From the NCBI GenBank assembly GCA_900696645.1, contig CAADGV010000032.1, forward strand, positions 52,716 through 116,715: a stretch of 64,000 nt of DNA, read 5' to 3'. Within the stretch, counting starts at the first letter, position 1. Each line of letters starts with the position of its first letter. Position numbers and translations under genes: made by a program. Source of the DNA: an uncultured Chlorobiota bacterium (GTDB lineage: Bacteria > Bacteroidota > Ignavibacteria > UBA10030 > UBA6906). Of this stretch, positions 1-9,366 are shown piece after piece. The notes beneath the pieces were generated by a model, which had not been told where the DNA came from, did no database searches, and saw nothing but the letters and a program-made list of their open reading frames with translations.

Positions 1-6
1 TCCAAG

Positions 7-1161
7 TTGCGCATACACGACGAGAAGCGGGATGGTAATGCTTCTTCCAAATCAAAGAAACTCGTTATCACAATAACGTTGGCTGCCGTTTTGCTTGTGA
101 GCATACTCATCTGGCTCGATGGATTTTTTTCATCAGCAGTTGAAGTTGAAGTTGCGACGGCTTCGCTCACGTATCCATCCTCCGCAAACGCCGTGCTGAC
201 TGCTTCGGGTTATGTGGTAGCACAACAGAAAGCCGCCATTGCGTCAAAAGCAACCGGCCGGCTTGTGTTTCTTGGTGTTGAGGAAGGCGACCGCGTGAAG
301 AAAAATCAGATCATCGCCCGAATTGAAGATCAGGATGTGTTGGCTGCACTGGCGCAGGCCCGTGCAAACTTCGAGCTGGCAAAAGCCGACTTCGACGATG
401 CAAGCCGATGGCTCGAACGGCAGAAATCTCTCTTTGGATCGGGTTCGACGTCGAAGGCGGAACTCGATGCAGCAGAAGCGCGACACAGGCGGGTTGAAGC
501 GTCAATCAAATCTGCCGAAGCGGCGGTTCGCTCTGCTGAAGTTGCGCTCGAGAACACACGGATTCGGGCTCCGTTCGATGGTACAGTCCTTAGCAAAAAT
601 GCGAATGTCGGAGAAGTTGTTGCGCCGTTTGCGGCCGCGGCGAGTTCCCGTGCCGCCGTTGTCACCATTGCAGATATGCTGTCACTTGAAGTGGAAGCCG
701 ATGTGTCCGAATCTAACATTACCCGCGTAACAGCAGGCGGCCCCTGCGAGATCGTGCTTGATGCCTATCCCGACCGCCGCTATCCCGGATTCGTTCACAA
801 GATTGTCCCGACAGCAGATCGTGCCAAGGCTACCGTGCTGACAAAAGTTCGATTCAAGGAGCGCGACGATCGCGTGCTACCTGAAATGAGCGCAAAGGTA
901 ACGTTTCTTTCTCAAGCGCCGGAACCGGGAGATGCAAACCAGCCTCCGAAACTCACTGTGCCCTCAGGTGCAGTTGTTTCGCGGGACGGACAAGACATCG
1001 TATTGGTTGTCAAGAATGGAACTGTAAACGAGACACCGGTTCGCTCCGGTGGCCGAATCGGTGACCGAACCATAGTAGAGGAAGGGATTCTTCAGGGAGA
1101 TCAGGTCATCATCCGCCCCGAACCATCCCTGAAAACGGGGACACGAGTAAAGGCAAAATAG
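7..1161 (+). CDS. HlyD/MacA-type periplasmic adaptor (efflux RND/ABC adaptor subunit)
   Basis: Membrane-fusion adaptor that would link the ABC transporter encoded just downstream to an outer-membrane channel. One membrane segment lies at about residues 21-42. A biotinyl/lipoyl-like segment follows (GYVVAQQKAAIASKATGR... EGDRVKKNQ), then a long Ala-rich alpha-hairpin (about 110-185), a second half-lipoyl motif (IRAPFDGTVLSKNANVGEVV) and a beta-barrel region. The TTG at position 7 is the first possible start in the window, but the frame is open to the left edge and no ribosome site is visible, so the true start may lie outside. The stop is 23 bases before the ATPase gene, consistent with one operon. 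Family membership is clear; the exported substrate is unknown. Confidence 0.9.
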   Translation: MRIHDEKRDGNASSKSKKLVITITLAAVLLVSILIWLDGFFSSAVEVEVATASLTYPSSANAVLTASGYVVAQQKAAIASKATGRLVFLGVEEGDRVKKNQIIARIEDQDVLAALAQARANFELAKADFDDASRWLERQKSLFGSGSTSKAELDAAEARHRRVEASIKSAEAAVRSAEVALENTRIRAPFDGTVLSKNANVGEVVAPFAAAASSRAAVVTIADMLSLEVEADVSESNITRVTAGGPCEIVLDAYPDRRYPGFVHKIVPTADRAKATVLTKVRFKERDDRVLPEMSAKVTFLSQAPEPGDANQPPKLTVPSGAVVSRDGQDIVLVVKNGTVNETPVRSGGRIGDRTIVEEGILQGDQVIIRPEPSLKTGTRVKAK

Positions 1162-1184
1162 CAGACACTACTACGGAGAGAAAT

Positions 1185-1868
1185 ATGGCAGGAACTAACG
1201 GCACTATCATTAGTGTCAACAAAGTGAGGAAATCGTACTATCGGGATACAATCGAAATCCCTGTCCTCAACAATATCTCGATCAACGTCCCCGAAGGCGA
1301 ATTCCTTGCGCTTATGGGGCCATCAGGGTCCGGCAAAACGACGTTGCTGAATCTGATTGCCGGAATCGATCGACCGGATGAAGGCGAAGTTGTTGTCGGC
1401 GGCGTAAACATTGCGGCGCTCAGCGAATCCGAACTTTCGAAATGGCGTGCCCGGCATGTTGGATTTGTGTTTCAGTTCTACAATCTCCTTCCTGTTCTTA
1501 CTGCATACGAGAACGTTGAGCTGCCCTTGCTGCTCACCAATCTCTCAAAAAAGGAAAAACACGAACACGTGGAATTTGCGTTGAAGCTTGTTGGCTTGAG
1601 CGACAGAATGTATAACAAGCCGGGTCAACTTTCCGGAGGCCAGGAACAGCGCGTCGCAATTGCCAGAGCCGTTGTCACAGATCCGACAATTCTCGTTGCG
1701 GATGAACCCACGGGCGATCTTGACAAAGTGTCCGCCGCCGAGATCATGGAATTACTCGACCGGCTGAACAAGGAGTACAAGAAAACAATCGTGATGGTAA
1801 CGCACGACCCGCGTGCGGCAGAAAAGGCTCACACCGTCCGTCATCTTGAGAAAGGAGAACTCACGTAG
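1185..1868 (+). CDS. ABC transporter ATP-binding protein (MacB/LolD type)
   Basis: Cytoplasmic ATPase of 227 residues that powers the two permeases downstream. Visible motifs are Walker A GPSGSGKT at 45-52, the Q-loop within [10 protein letters not shown], the signature [14 protein letters not shown] and Walker [13 protein letters not shown], followed by the H-loop VMVTHD. The signature has GQE where GQQ or GQR is usual, a mild variation. Length and motif spacing match the LolD/MacB/FtsE subgroup that works with FtsX-type permeases. ATG at 1185 follows GGAGAG with good spacing. It sits between the adaptor gene and permease genes in one plus-strand operon. Confidence 0.95.
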   Translation: MAGTNGTIISVNKVRKSYYRDTIEIPVLNNISINVPEGEFLALMGPSGSGKTTLLNLIAGIDRPDEGEVVVGGVNIAALSESELSKWRARHVGFVFQFYNLLPVLTAYENVELPLLLTNLSKKEKHEHVEFALKLVGLSDRMYNKPGQLSGGQEQRVAIARAVVTDPTILVADEPTGDLDKVSAAEIMELLDRLNKEYKKTIVMVTHDPRAAEKAHTVRHLEKGELT

Positions 1869-1869
1869 C

Positions 1870-3024
1870 ATGTTTCGGATTGTCATCAAAAATGCGCTCC
1901 GGCATGTACTGAGATCGTCTCTTACCATTCTCGGTATAGCGATTGCGGTTATTGCCTTCTGCCTGCTGCGCACGGTCGTTACCGTATGGTACTCCGGCAT
2001 TGAAGTCTCAGCCGCCAACCGATTGATCACACGTCAAGCCGTATCGTTTATCTTCCCGCTTCCCTATGCGTATCGTGATCAGATAGGGCGTGTGGATGGC
2101 GTTGAACAAGTGTCGTTTGCCAACTGGTTCGGAGGCACATACATCGACAAGAAGCAGTTCTTCGCACGGCTCGCCGTTGATCATGAGACTTTTTTCGACG
2201 TGTACCCGGAATTCCTAATCTCGCCCGAGGAGTTACAGGCGTTCAAGCGTGAGCGCAACGCCTGTGTGGTCGGTGAGGATCTGGTTAAGCGATACGGGTT
2301 CAAAATTGGAGATATCATTCAAATCGAAGGTGACATCTTCCCGGGCCAATGGCAGTTTGTCGTCCGCGGAGTTTACAAGCCGCGTGAGCCTGCAATCGAT
2401 CCCTCGAATTTTCTGTTCCGATGGGATTACCTTGACGAGCGGTTGCGGCAAGACTCGCCCACCCGTGCAGGATATGTCGGTTGGTATATTGTGAAAACGA
2501 AAGATGCCGCTGCAACAGCGCAAGTATCACAGAACATCGACAATTTGTTTGCTAATTCACGTGCCGAGACAAAGACGGAAACCGAGCGACAGTTCCAACA
2601 AGGCTTCATTGCAGCGTTCAGCGCGGTTATTGACGCAATGAATTTCATTTCATTCGTTATCATCGGCATTATCATGCTCGTTCTCGGAAACACGATGATT
2701 ATGTCATCGCGTGAGCGAACACGGGAGTACGCCGTTCTTAAAACAATCGGGTTCTCCGGACGGCAATTGCTTATCATGATTGCGGGAGAATCGCTGCTTA
2801 TTGCAGCCTTGGGCGGCTTGCTCGGGCTTCTTGCAACGTTTCCTTCGATTACTTTCTTCCAGGCGCTGATGCCGAAAGGGTTCTTCCCTGTCTTCTTCAT
2901 TGAGCCCATTACAATCGTGTTGGCGGTGACAGCGGCTATTCTTGTCGGCGTCGTGGCCGCAATCTTCCCTGTTCACAGAACACTGCGGACGAAGATTGTT
3001 GAAGGCTTGCGCTTCATCGGATAA
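1870..3024 (+). CDS. ABC transporter permease, FtsX/MacB family (first of two)
   Basis: Membrane permease of 384 residues. It has one N-terminal membrane helix (LTILGIAIAVIAFCLL), a large extracytoplasmic MacB-type domain of about 230 residues, then three C-terminal helices of the FtsX domain with the typical cytoplasmic stretch RERTREYAVLKTIGFSG. The open frame extends upstream to 1813, but ATG at 1870 is preferred. It lies just after the ATPase stop, follows AAGGAG, and yields the usual FtsX N-terminus (MFRIVIKNALRH). It probably pairs with the paralogous permease that starts 17 bases after its stop. Confidence 0.92.
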   Translation: MFRIVIKNALRHVLRSSLTILGIAIAVIAFCLLRTVVTVWYSGIEVSAANRLITRQAVSFIFPLPYAYRDQIGRVDGVEQVSFANWFGGTYIDKKQFFARLAVDHETFFDVYPEFLISPEELQAFKRERNACVVGEDLVKRYGFKIGDIIQIEGDIFPGQWQFVVRGVYKPREPAIDPSNFLFRWDYLDERLRQDSPTRAGYVGWYIVKTKDAAATAQVSQNIDNLFANSRAETKTETERQFQQGFIAAFSAVIDAMNFISFVIIGIIMLVLGNTMIMSSRERTREYAVLKTIGFSGRQLLIMIAGESLLIAALGGLLGLLATFPSITFFQALMPKGFFPVFFIEPITIVLAVTAAILVGVVAAIFPVHRTLRTKIVEGLRFIG

Positions 3025-3040
3025 GTCAGAAAGGCATATA

Positions 3041-4213
3041 ATGAAGATTCCATTGAAATATACATTCCGCAACCTCCAGAGCCGCCGTCTGACAACAGCA
3101 TTGACAATTCTTGGAATAACCCTCGTTGTGTTTGTCTTTGCGGCCGTGTTGATGATGGCACATGGTGTTGAGAAAACCCTTGTCGCAACCGGTTCCGAGG
3201 AGAATATCCTCATCAGTCGAAAAGCATCGAACGGAGAGATTTCGAGTATCATCGACGGCGAGACGGTCAACATCATTCTCGCTATGAACCAGGTCGCCCG
3301 AACGCCGGCAGGTGCTCCGTTCGCAACGAAAGACGTGGCGACCGTTATCAATCTCCCGAAAACAGACTATGTCGGGATTACCAATGTGACTGTGCGAGGT
3401 GTGTCGCCCGATGCATTTGCCCTGCGACCAATGGTGAAGATTGTGGAGGGAAGAGCCTTTCAATGGGGCGCACGTGAAATCATCATCGGCAATTCGATTG
3501 CACGCAGAATCCTGAACGCACGCGTGGGCGGCACCATCAAGATAGGCGGAGATCAATGGACCATCGTCGGTAGGTTTGATGCGGAAGGATGCGGATTCGA
3601 CTCCGAAATCTGGGGAGATGTCCTTCAGCTTACTGATGCCCTCGGGCGCAGTAATGCCTTTTCAACATTGACACTGAAACTCCGTTCACCGCAGGAGTTT
3701 GATTCGTTCAAAGAGGCGTTTGAATCGGATGCCCGCTTGCAACAATTCGTCCCCAAAACGGAGCGGCAATTCTTCGAGGAACAGTCCGAGACAATGGCAC
3801 TTTTCATACGCGTTCTCGGAATCTTTATTACAGTAATTTTCAGTGCAGGTGCTGTTATTGGAGCGATGATAACCATGTACGGGGCGGTTGCTAATCGAAC
3901 AGTGGAAATTGGCACGCTGCGGGCGCTCGGTTTCCGTCGCAGAAGCGTTCTTTCCGCTTACTTGATTGAATCACTAATGATTGCACTCATCGGAGGCATT
4001 GTCGGTGTTGTGCTCGCATCATTCCTGCAGTTCTTCAGCATATCAACAATCAACTTCGACTCTTTTGCAGAAATCGAATTTTCTTTTGCCCTCTCAACCG
4101 GCATCATCATCTCGTCGCTAATGTTTGCTGTGGTCATGGGTTTTGTGGGAGGCTTTCTGCCTGCATTCCGAGCTGCGCGTCTGAACATTGTTTCGGCCTT
4201 GCGCGCATCCTAA
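3041..4213 (+). CDS. ABC transporter permease, FtsX/MacB family (second of two)
   Basis: Second FtsX-type permease, 390 residues, with the same layout as its neighbour: N-terminal helix (TTALTILGITLVVFVFAAVL), periplasmic MacB-like domain, and three C-terminal helices with NRTVEIGTLRALGFRRRS between the first two. ATG at 3041 is chosen over the longer frame because it gives the conserved start MKIPLKYTFRNLQSRR and follows the previous stop. Two different permeases with one ATPase and one adaptor suggest a heterodimeric transporter. A hairpin that could end the transcript lies 23 bases past the stop. Substrate unknown. Confidence 0.92.
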   Translation: MKIPLKYTFRNLQSRRLTTALTILGITLVVFVFAAVLMMAHGVEKTLVATGSEENILISRKASNGEISSIIDGETVNIILAMNQVARTPAGAPFATKDVATVINLPKTDYVGITNVTVRGVSPDAFALRPMVKIVEGRAFQWGAREIIIGNSIARRILNARVGGTIKIGGDQWTIVGRFDAEGCGFDSEIWGDVLQLTDALGRSNAFSTLTLKLRSPQEFDSFKEAFESDARLQQFVPKTERQFFEEQSETMALFIRVLGIFITVIFSAGAVIGAMITMYGAVANRTVEIGTLRALGFRRRSVLSAYLIESLMIALIGGIVGVVLASFLQFFSISTINFDSFAEIEFSFALSTGIIISSLMFAVVMGFVGGFLPAFRAARLNIVSALRAS

Positions 4214-4549
4214 GATCATCTCTTCTTTCCTGAGGGAGCCCGCCCGGAGCGGGCTTCGTCATTCCTCCAATCTCACACCCATGTATGTACATATTCCCTG
4301 CTTTCTGCAAACGTTTCAACCGATCCACGTTCATTCCTACATACACTCCCGCCCACTGCCTTCATCAATCTTCGGGCTGAGAAAATCCACTTCCAAATGA
4401 CAGTTAATTCCGGTTTACTTTGGCATCAAAGTAGTTTGTCTCTGCATTGAAGGAACACACATTGAGGCTGTGTCCTCCGAATCACCGGAGCAATGAATGA
4501 GTTTTCAAACCCAAACCAGAATAGTCAGTCATGTAGGGAGATTTGCGAG
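4214..4549. other. Intergenic region after the ABC operon
   Basis: This 336-base gap holds the hairpin at 4237-4255 and presumably the promoter of the beta-propeller gene. No convincing open frame or RNA gene is visible. An in-frame ATG at 4493 would extend the next protein by 19 residues, but those residues precede a good signal peptide and do not look coding. Confidence 0.5.
4237..4255 (+). terminator. Probable transcription terminator of the ABC operon
   Basis: Perfect 7-bp inverted repeat AGCCCGC / GCGGGCT with a CCGGA loop, 23 bases after the permease stop. The T-run after it is weak (TCGTCATTCC), so efficiency is uncertain. Confidence 0.5.
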
Positions 4550-5488
4550 ATGTTTCAGGTAATTGTAAGATGCTTGTTTGCCGGAACCCTGTTTCTCGTT
4601 CCCGCACTGGTGTCTGCTCAGAGTGCATGGCAATCAACCAATGGGCCGTGTACAGGATTCGTATACTCACAAGCAGTTGACGCGACGGGAACCATCTACG
4701 CCGGAACCGGCGGCCGTGGTGTCTATGTTGTCGAGAAGGTCAAAGGCAGCGCATGGCAACAACGCAACGCAGGATTGCAGACAAATGCCGTCTATGCAAT
4801 TGTTGTAGACCGGAATAACAAGGTGTTTGTCGGGACGGATGAAGGGGTCTATTCGTCAACCAATTCCGGGGCGCAATGGATACTTTCGAGTGATGGCTTG
4901 ACAACAACATTTGTGAATGCGCTCGCTGTAGGCAAGAACGGTTCTCTGTTCGCAGCAACCGGCGGAGGAGGCATTTTCCGTTCCGATGACAACGGCGAAA
5001 GCTGGAAACCTGTAAACGCAGGATTGACCTCCCTCATCGTGCTGTCCCTGGCAACCGACGATGGGGGCAACTTGTATGCCGGAACAGATGGCAGCGGCAT
5101 TTTCCGATCACACAACAATGGTGATACTTGGAACGATGCAAGCAAGGGCCTGACCAACTCAGCTGTGCTTACGTTGCTCGTCGATCCAAAAGGCATAGTC
5201 TATGCAGGGACACGCGGCGGCGGAGTGTTTCGCTCAACCGACTACGCAGGGTCATGGAGCGAGGCAAATACCTCTCTTCGGGCCAGTTCGATCTACACAT
5301 TAGTGACTGATAACAGCGGAAATATTTTTGCGGGAACCGATCAAGGCGCGTTTGCCTCTACGAATATGGCTTGGAGCTGGACTCCCATCAATACCGGCTT
5401 GACAAATCCTGTGGTGCTTTCGCTGGCGGTTACGTCTTCAGCGCTTCTCGCCGGAACAGGCGGGTCAGGGGTGTTCCGATTGCAGTAG
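4550..5488 (+). CDS. Secreted beta-propeller protein with BNR/Ycf48-like repeats
   Basis: Extracytoplasmic protein of 312 residues from ATG 4550. The signal peptide is about residues 1-23, with a VSA|QS cleavage site. The rest is six to seven repeats of about 40 residues of the form (Y/F)AGT-GGG-(I/V)FRS-(D/N)NG-SW---N-GLT----V-SLA-D, typical of Asp-box (BNR) or Ycf48-like beta-propellers. An upstream in-frame ATG at 4493 is possible, but AGGGAG before 4550 and the signal peptide favour the shorter form. No catalytic residues are recognised and no T9SS sorting domain is present. It is monocistronic and converges on the heme operon. Confidence 0.8.
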   Translation: MFQVIVRCLFAGTLFLVPALVSAQSAWQSTNGPCTGFVYSQAVDATGTIYAGTGGRGVYVVEKVKGSAWQQRNAGLQTNAVYAIVVDRNNKVFVGTDEGVYSSTNSGAQWILSSDGLTTTFVNALAVGKNGSLFAATGGGGIFRSDDNGESWKPVNAGLTSLIVLSLATDDGGNLYAGTDGSGIFRSHNNGDTWNDASKGLTNSAVLTLLVDPKGIVYAGTRGGGVFRSTDYAGSWSEANTSLRASSIYTLVTDNSGNIFAGTDQGAFASTNMAWSWTPINTGLTNPVVLSLAVTSSALLAGTGGSGVFRLQ

Positions 5489-5523
5489 ATTTTTACCAAA
5501 CGCGTTGGTCGAGGGGGGGACGC

Positions 5524-5556
5524 AAAGGGCCGGTGTTGGGGGAACACCGGCTCTTT
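5524..5556. terminator. Bidirectional terminator between convergent genes
   Basis: A 14-bp stem (5524-5537 paired with 5543-5556, one G-U pair) encloses a GGGGG loop; the inner GCCGGTGTT/AACACCGGC is perfect. T-rich bases border it on the right (CTCTTTGCATTTT) and A-rich bases on the left. It lies between the stops of the beta-propeller gene and hemL, so it can serve both. Confidence 0.8.
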
Positions 5557-5574
5557 GCATTTTGAATCATTGTC

Positions 5575-6873
5575 CTATTCAGCCCGCAGTGTCCGTTCCA
5601 ACGCCTTCCGATTCGCTCGAATAGTCTTCTCGATCATTTCATCCGTGTGTGCAGAGGAAACAAATCCTGCTTCAAATTGCGACGGCGCAAGATAGATGCC
5701 TTCTTCCAACATTGCATTGAAGTATGCAGCATAGCGTTTCGTATCGGATGTGAGAGCAGATTGATAGTCTCGAACATTGGAAGACGTAAAGAACAGCGTT
5801 GACATTGACCCAATTCGATTCGAGGTCGCGGGTATTCCGAGACTTCTGACGTTTTCGGCAAATCCCACCTCAAGGGCTTGAGACTTTTTCTCAAGCTTCT
5901 GATAGAATTTTTCATCTTCAAGAATAACCGAGAGAGTTTCAAATCCAGCCGTCATCGCAAGAGGATTTCCCGATAACGTCCCCGCCTGATACATGGGACC
6001 ACTTGGAGCGACGATCTGCATGATGTCCCCTCTTCCGCCATAAGCCCCAACGGGAAGCCCGCCCCCAATAATTTTGCCGAATGTTGTAAGGTCGGGTTGG
6101 ATGTTATAGCGTTCTTGTGCTCCTCCGAGAGCCAGCCTGAATCCCGTCATTACTTCATCGAAAATGAGGATGATTCCTTCTTTCGTGCAAAGTGATCGGA
6201 GATTTTCCAGGAAGCCATCGACGGGGGGCACGCAACCCATATTCCCGACAACAGGTTCGACGATGATTGCTGCGATCTCATGCTTGTTCTGATCGACAAT
6301 CTCCTTCACTGATTCTATCGAGTTGAACCTTGCCGTCAACGTCAGTCTCGCAATAGCGGACGGAACGCCGGGACTATCAGGAACGCCGAACGTCATGGCT
6401 CCCGAACCCGCTTTGATGAGAAACGAATCGCCATGTCCGTGATAGCATCCCTCACACTTGATGATTTTCTCTCTGCCTGTTAATGCGCGTGCCAAGCGAA
6501 TAGCGCTCATCGTTGCCTCGGTGCCGGAATTGACCATCCGAACCATCTCCACCGATGGGACGAGTCGGCAAATCAACTCAGCCATTTTCACTTCAAGTTC
6601 CGTTGGTGCCCCAAAGCTCGTACCGTCCATTGCAACTTTCCTGATCGCCTCAATCACCCGTGGGTGAGCATGACCGAGAATTGCAGGCCCCCACGTTCCG
6701 ACGTAGTCGATATACTCGTTGCCATCCACATCCCACAGCTTTGCGCCGGCGGCTTTTGCAATGAACAATGGATTCCGTCCAACAGATTTGAATGCGCGGA
6801 CGGGTGAGTTCACACCGCCGGGAATCGATTGTTTTGCCCGTTCAAAAAGTGAATTTGACGTCTTCGTATTCAT
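5575..6873 (-). CDS. hemL: Glutamate-1-semialdehyde 2,1-aminomutase
   Basis: PLP-dependent cytosolic enzyme converting glutamate-1-semialdehyde to 5-aminolevulinate, second step of the C5 heme pathway. The N-terminus [21 protein letters not shown] is nearly diagnostic. The PLP lysine lies in [16 protein letters not shown], and FDEVMTGFR carries the cofactor-binding Asp. I place the start at ATG 6873 (432 residues, the usual length); ATG 6885 and a TTG at 6909 are alternatives, and none has a strong ribosome site. It is the last gene of the heme operon, 54 bases after hemB. A 6-bp GGGCAC/GTGCCC hairpin (6902-6918) in that gap may adjust its expression. Confidence 0.97.
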   Translation of the reverse strand: MNTKTSNSLFERAKQSIPGGVNSPVRAFKSVGRNPLFIAKAAGAKLWDVDGNEYIDYVGTWGPAILGHAHPRVIEAIRKVAMDGTSFGAPTELEVKMAELICRLVPSVEMVRMVNSGTEATMSAIRLARALTGREKIIKCEGCYHGHGDSFLIKAGSGAMTFGVPDSPGVPSAIARLTLTARFNSIESVKEIVDQNKHEIAAIIVEPVVGNMGCVPPVDGFLENLRSLCTKEGIILIFDEVMTGFRLALGGAQERYNIQPDLTTFGKIIGGGLPVGAYGGRGDIMQIVAPSGPMYQAGTLSGNPLAMTAGFETLSVILEDEKFYQKLEKKSQALEVGFAENVRSLGIPATSNRIGSMSTLFFTSSNVRDYQSALTSDTKRYAAYFNAMLEEGIYLAPSQFEAGFVSSAHTDEMIEKTIRANRKALERTLRAE

Positions 6874-6901
6874 GAAAGACTTCATAGGTTGAGAATGAGA
6901 A

Positions 6902-6918
6902 GGGCACAACTCGTGCCC
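6902..6918 (-). other. Hairpin between hemB and hemL
   Basis: Perfect inverted repeat GGGCAC-AACTC-GTGCCC in the 54-base gap between hemB and hemL. There is no T-run, so it is more likely an mRNA processing or stability element than a terminator. Confidence 0.35.
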
Positions 6919-6927
6919 CGGTGTTTT

Positions 6928-7947
6928 CTATTTCTGTTTGTCGAGAACGGCGGAAGCTTCCTTCGCAAAATATGTCAAAATCATATCTGCCCCGGCGCGT
7001 TTGATCCCGGTCAGCATTTCCATCATGACCCGCTCGCCGTCAATCCAGCCATTCTGCGCCGCCGCTTTCACCATCGAGAACTCGCCACTTACGTTGTAGG
7101 CAGCAGTAGGCATCCCGAATCTATCCTTCACGCGCCTGATGATGTCGAGATACGGTGTTGCGGGTTTCACCATCACAATATCCGCCCCTTCAATGATGTC
7201 CTGCTCGACCTCACGCAGGGCCTCGTTGGAATTCGCGGGATCCATCTGATGCGAGCGGCGATCGCCGAAATGCGGTGTGCTTTCGGCGGCCTCACGAAAC
7301 GGGCCGTAGAACCCGGAAGCGTACTTCGCCGCATACGACATGATGGGAATATTCTTGAAACCGTTCTCATCGAGAATGGAACGGATGGCCTTGACGCGAC
7401 CGTCAAACATATCCGAGGGGGCGACCATATCCGCACCCGCCTGCGTATGCGTCAGAGCTTCCTTTGCCAGAAGTTCGATGGATTCATCATTCACGATCTC
7501 ATTGCCACGAACAATGCCGCAATGTCCGTGGGATGTGTATTCGCAGAGGCAGACGTCGGTAATCACGACGAGTTCCGGCACTTCTTTCTTAATGGCCCTT
7601 GTCGCTTGTTGAACAATTCCGAGCTCATCATACGCCCCCGACCCGACCTCATCCTTTTCTTTTGGGATGCCGAACAAGATTACTGCCGGAATTCCCATCT
7701 TCTTCACATCAACACATTCCCGCACGATATGATCAACAGACATCTGATAGACGCCGGGCATTGACGAGACTTCTTTTTTGAAGTTCTTGCCCTCAACTAC
7801 GAATAAAGGATAAATGAAATCGTTTTTCGAAAGCTCGGTTTCACGTACCATCGAGCGGAGCGGTTCCGTCATTCGTGTACGCCGCAATCGCTTGAACGGC
7901 TCGGTTTCTGTTCTTGAATACGTGCCCGGAACAAGTGGTGTTTGCAT
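6928..7947 (-). CDS. hemB: Delta-aminolevulinic acid dehydratase (porphobilinogen synthase)
   Basis: Condenses two 5-aminolevulinate molecules to porphobilinogen; 339 residues, homo-octameric in the family. The active-site lysines sit in [18 protein letters not shown] and [14 protein letters not shown] (Schiff base). [14 protein letters not shown] carries three cysteines, marking the Zn-dependent rather than the Mg-only subtype. ATG at 7947 is preceded by AGGAG at ideal spacing. It sits between hemY (36 bases upstream) and hemL (54 bases downstream) in the same transcript. Confidence 0.98.
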   Translation of the reverse strand: MQTPLVPGTYSRTETEPFKRLRRTRMTEPLRSMVRETELSKNDFIYPLFVVEGKNFKKEVSSMPGVYQMSVDHIVRECVDVKKMGIPAVILFGIPKEKDEVGSGAYDELGIVQQATRAIKKEVPELVVITDVCLCEYTSHGHCGIVRGNEIVNDESIELLAKEALTHTQAGADMVAPSDMFDGRVKAIRSILDENGFKNIPIMSYAAKYASGFYGPFREAAESTPHFGDRRSHQMDPANSNEALREVEQDIIEGADIVMVKPATPYLDIIRRVKDRFGMPTAAYNVSGEFSMVKAAAQNGWIDGERVMMEMLTGIKRAGADMILTYFAKEASAVLDKQK

Positions 7948-7983
7948 TGTTATCTCCTCGTGATAATCACATTCGCTGGTTGC

Positions 7984-9366
7984 TCATGCTGCAACAGCAT
8001 TTGCACTTTGCATTGAAATAATCTTCTCAGCAACCTTCTTCCCGCTCATAACACAATCTCCGACAGCAATTCCTCCCTTGAAGTTGCTGCAGAAGTAGAG
8101 TCCGGGATTGTTGTGTTCACACCTCTCCAGTTCTTCAACAATCTTGCCGTAACCAAGATTGTACTGTGGAATCGCCTTCGGCCAGCGGATGAGTTTTGAG
8201 AATACAGGATTGCCGACAACATTCATCAACAACTGCAACTCCGTAGTCACCATTTTGACAATCTCTGTATCAGTCCGGTCACACAATTCAGGCTGGCGAG
8301 AGCCGCCGACGAATGTTGTCAGTGCAACGTGGCCCTCCGGGGCACGTCCCGGGAAAAGGACAGACGACCAGATTGTGCCGAGAATGCTCCGCTGTTCTTT
8401 CGCCGGAACAAGAAACCCGAATCCATCCAGTGATCGATTGATTTGTTCATGACGAAAACCCAAGAACACCTCTGCAACGGGCGGATAATAGATTGTATCA
8501 AGAGAGGATGAAAGATGTCCTGCCAGTTGGCTGATGACTTTGCTTGCAACTGAAGCAGGCGTTGCAACAACGACCGCATCGGTAGAAATCGTGTACTCAC
8601 GTCCGTTGTCACGCAGCGTAATTTTGAAACCATCGTCTCGTGAAACAGATAGCACCTCGCAACCAAACCGGAGACGATCACCGAGTCGTGTGGCAATTGC
8701 CAGCGGAAACGTCTCCATCCCCTTCAGAAACGAAAACATCCTTGCACGATCTTTTGCCTTCTCTGCCCGTTGTTTGCGTTCCTTCGCCCCCTTGATCATG
8801 CCCTTGATGAGTCCGCCATACTTTTCTTCCAAGGCGTAGAGTTTCGGAAATGCCGCACGCACACTCAACTGCTCGGGATTTCCTGCATAGACACCGGCAA
8901 CGAAGGGATTGATAGCGTAGTCGAGAAACTCGCGGCCGAGTCTCCTCTCGACAAATTCTGCAATTGTTTCCTCTTTCTCAGCCCTGCCAATGAACGGTTC
9001 TTTCAAAAGCCGCAACTTCCCCCGAACACTCCACAACGATGTTCCCAGAAACGCCCCCGGTGACATTGGTAGCGCTTGCAGTTTACCATCACGGAGAATG
9101 TAGCGGGTGTTCGCCCTCTCTTCTGCATACAACCGCTCGCTCAGAATTCCTAATCCCTCAAACATCTCGTTGAAAAGCGGTGTTGTTTCCAGAGCGCTGT
9201 TCGGTCCGGTTTCAATCAGCCAGCCCTCTTCCCTCAATGTACGCATCGTGCCACCGGCCGTATTGTTCTTCTCAAGAACAGTAACATCTGTTCCGGCTTT
9301 GTGAAGCCAGTATGCGGCCGTCAAACCGGATATGCCGGCACCAATGATAACCACATTGCGACTCAT
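7984..9366 (-). CDS. hemY: Protoporphyrinogen IX oxidase, HemY type
   Basis: FAD-dependent, O2-using oxidation of protoporphyrinogen IX to protoporphyrin IX; 460 residues, a normal length. The N-terminal Rossmann motif is GAGISGLTAAYWLHKAG, followed by LEKNNTAGG; the C-terminal FAD motif is NNPGLYFCSNFKGGIAVGDC. It starts at ATG 9366, overlapping the end of hemH by four bases (ATGA), so translation is coupled. Sequence alone does not fully separate HemY from the coproporphyrinogen oxidase CgoX. The hemF and hemH neighbours and the absence of chdC in the window favour the protoporphyrin route. Confidence 0.93.
   Translation of the reverse strand: MSRNVVIIGAGISGLTAAYWLHKAGTDVTVLEKNNTAGGTMRTLREEGWLIETGPNSALETTPLFNEMFEGLGILSERLYAEERANTRYILRDGKLQALPMSPGAFLGTSLWSVRGKLRLLKEPFIGRAEKEETIAEFVERRLGREFLDYAINPFVAGVYAGNPEQLSVRAAFPKLYALEEKYGGLIKGMIKGAKERKQRAEKAKDRARMFSFLKGMETFPLAIATRLGDRLRFGCEVLSVSRDDGFKITLRDNGREYTISTDAVVVATPASVASKVISQLAGHLSSSLDTIYYPPVAEVFLGFRHEQINRSLDGFGFLVPAKEQRSILGTIWSSVLFPGRAPEGHVALTTFVGGSRQPELCDRTDTEIVKMVTTELQLLMNVVGNPVFSKLIRWPKAIPQYNLGYGKIVEELERCEHNNPGLYFCSNFKGGIAVGDCVMSGKKVAEKIISMQSANAVAA

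Noticed and set aside
6889-7764. A 291-codon plus-strand open frame opposite hemB
   Set aside because: hemB on the minus strand has a perfect ribosome site and all catalytic motifs; the antisense frame shows no family features.
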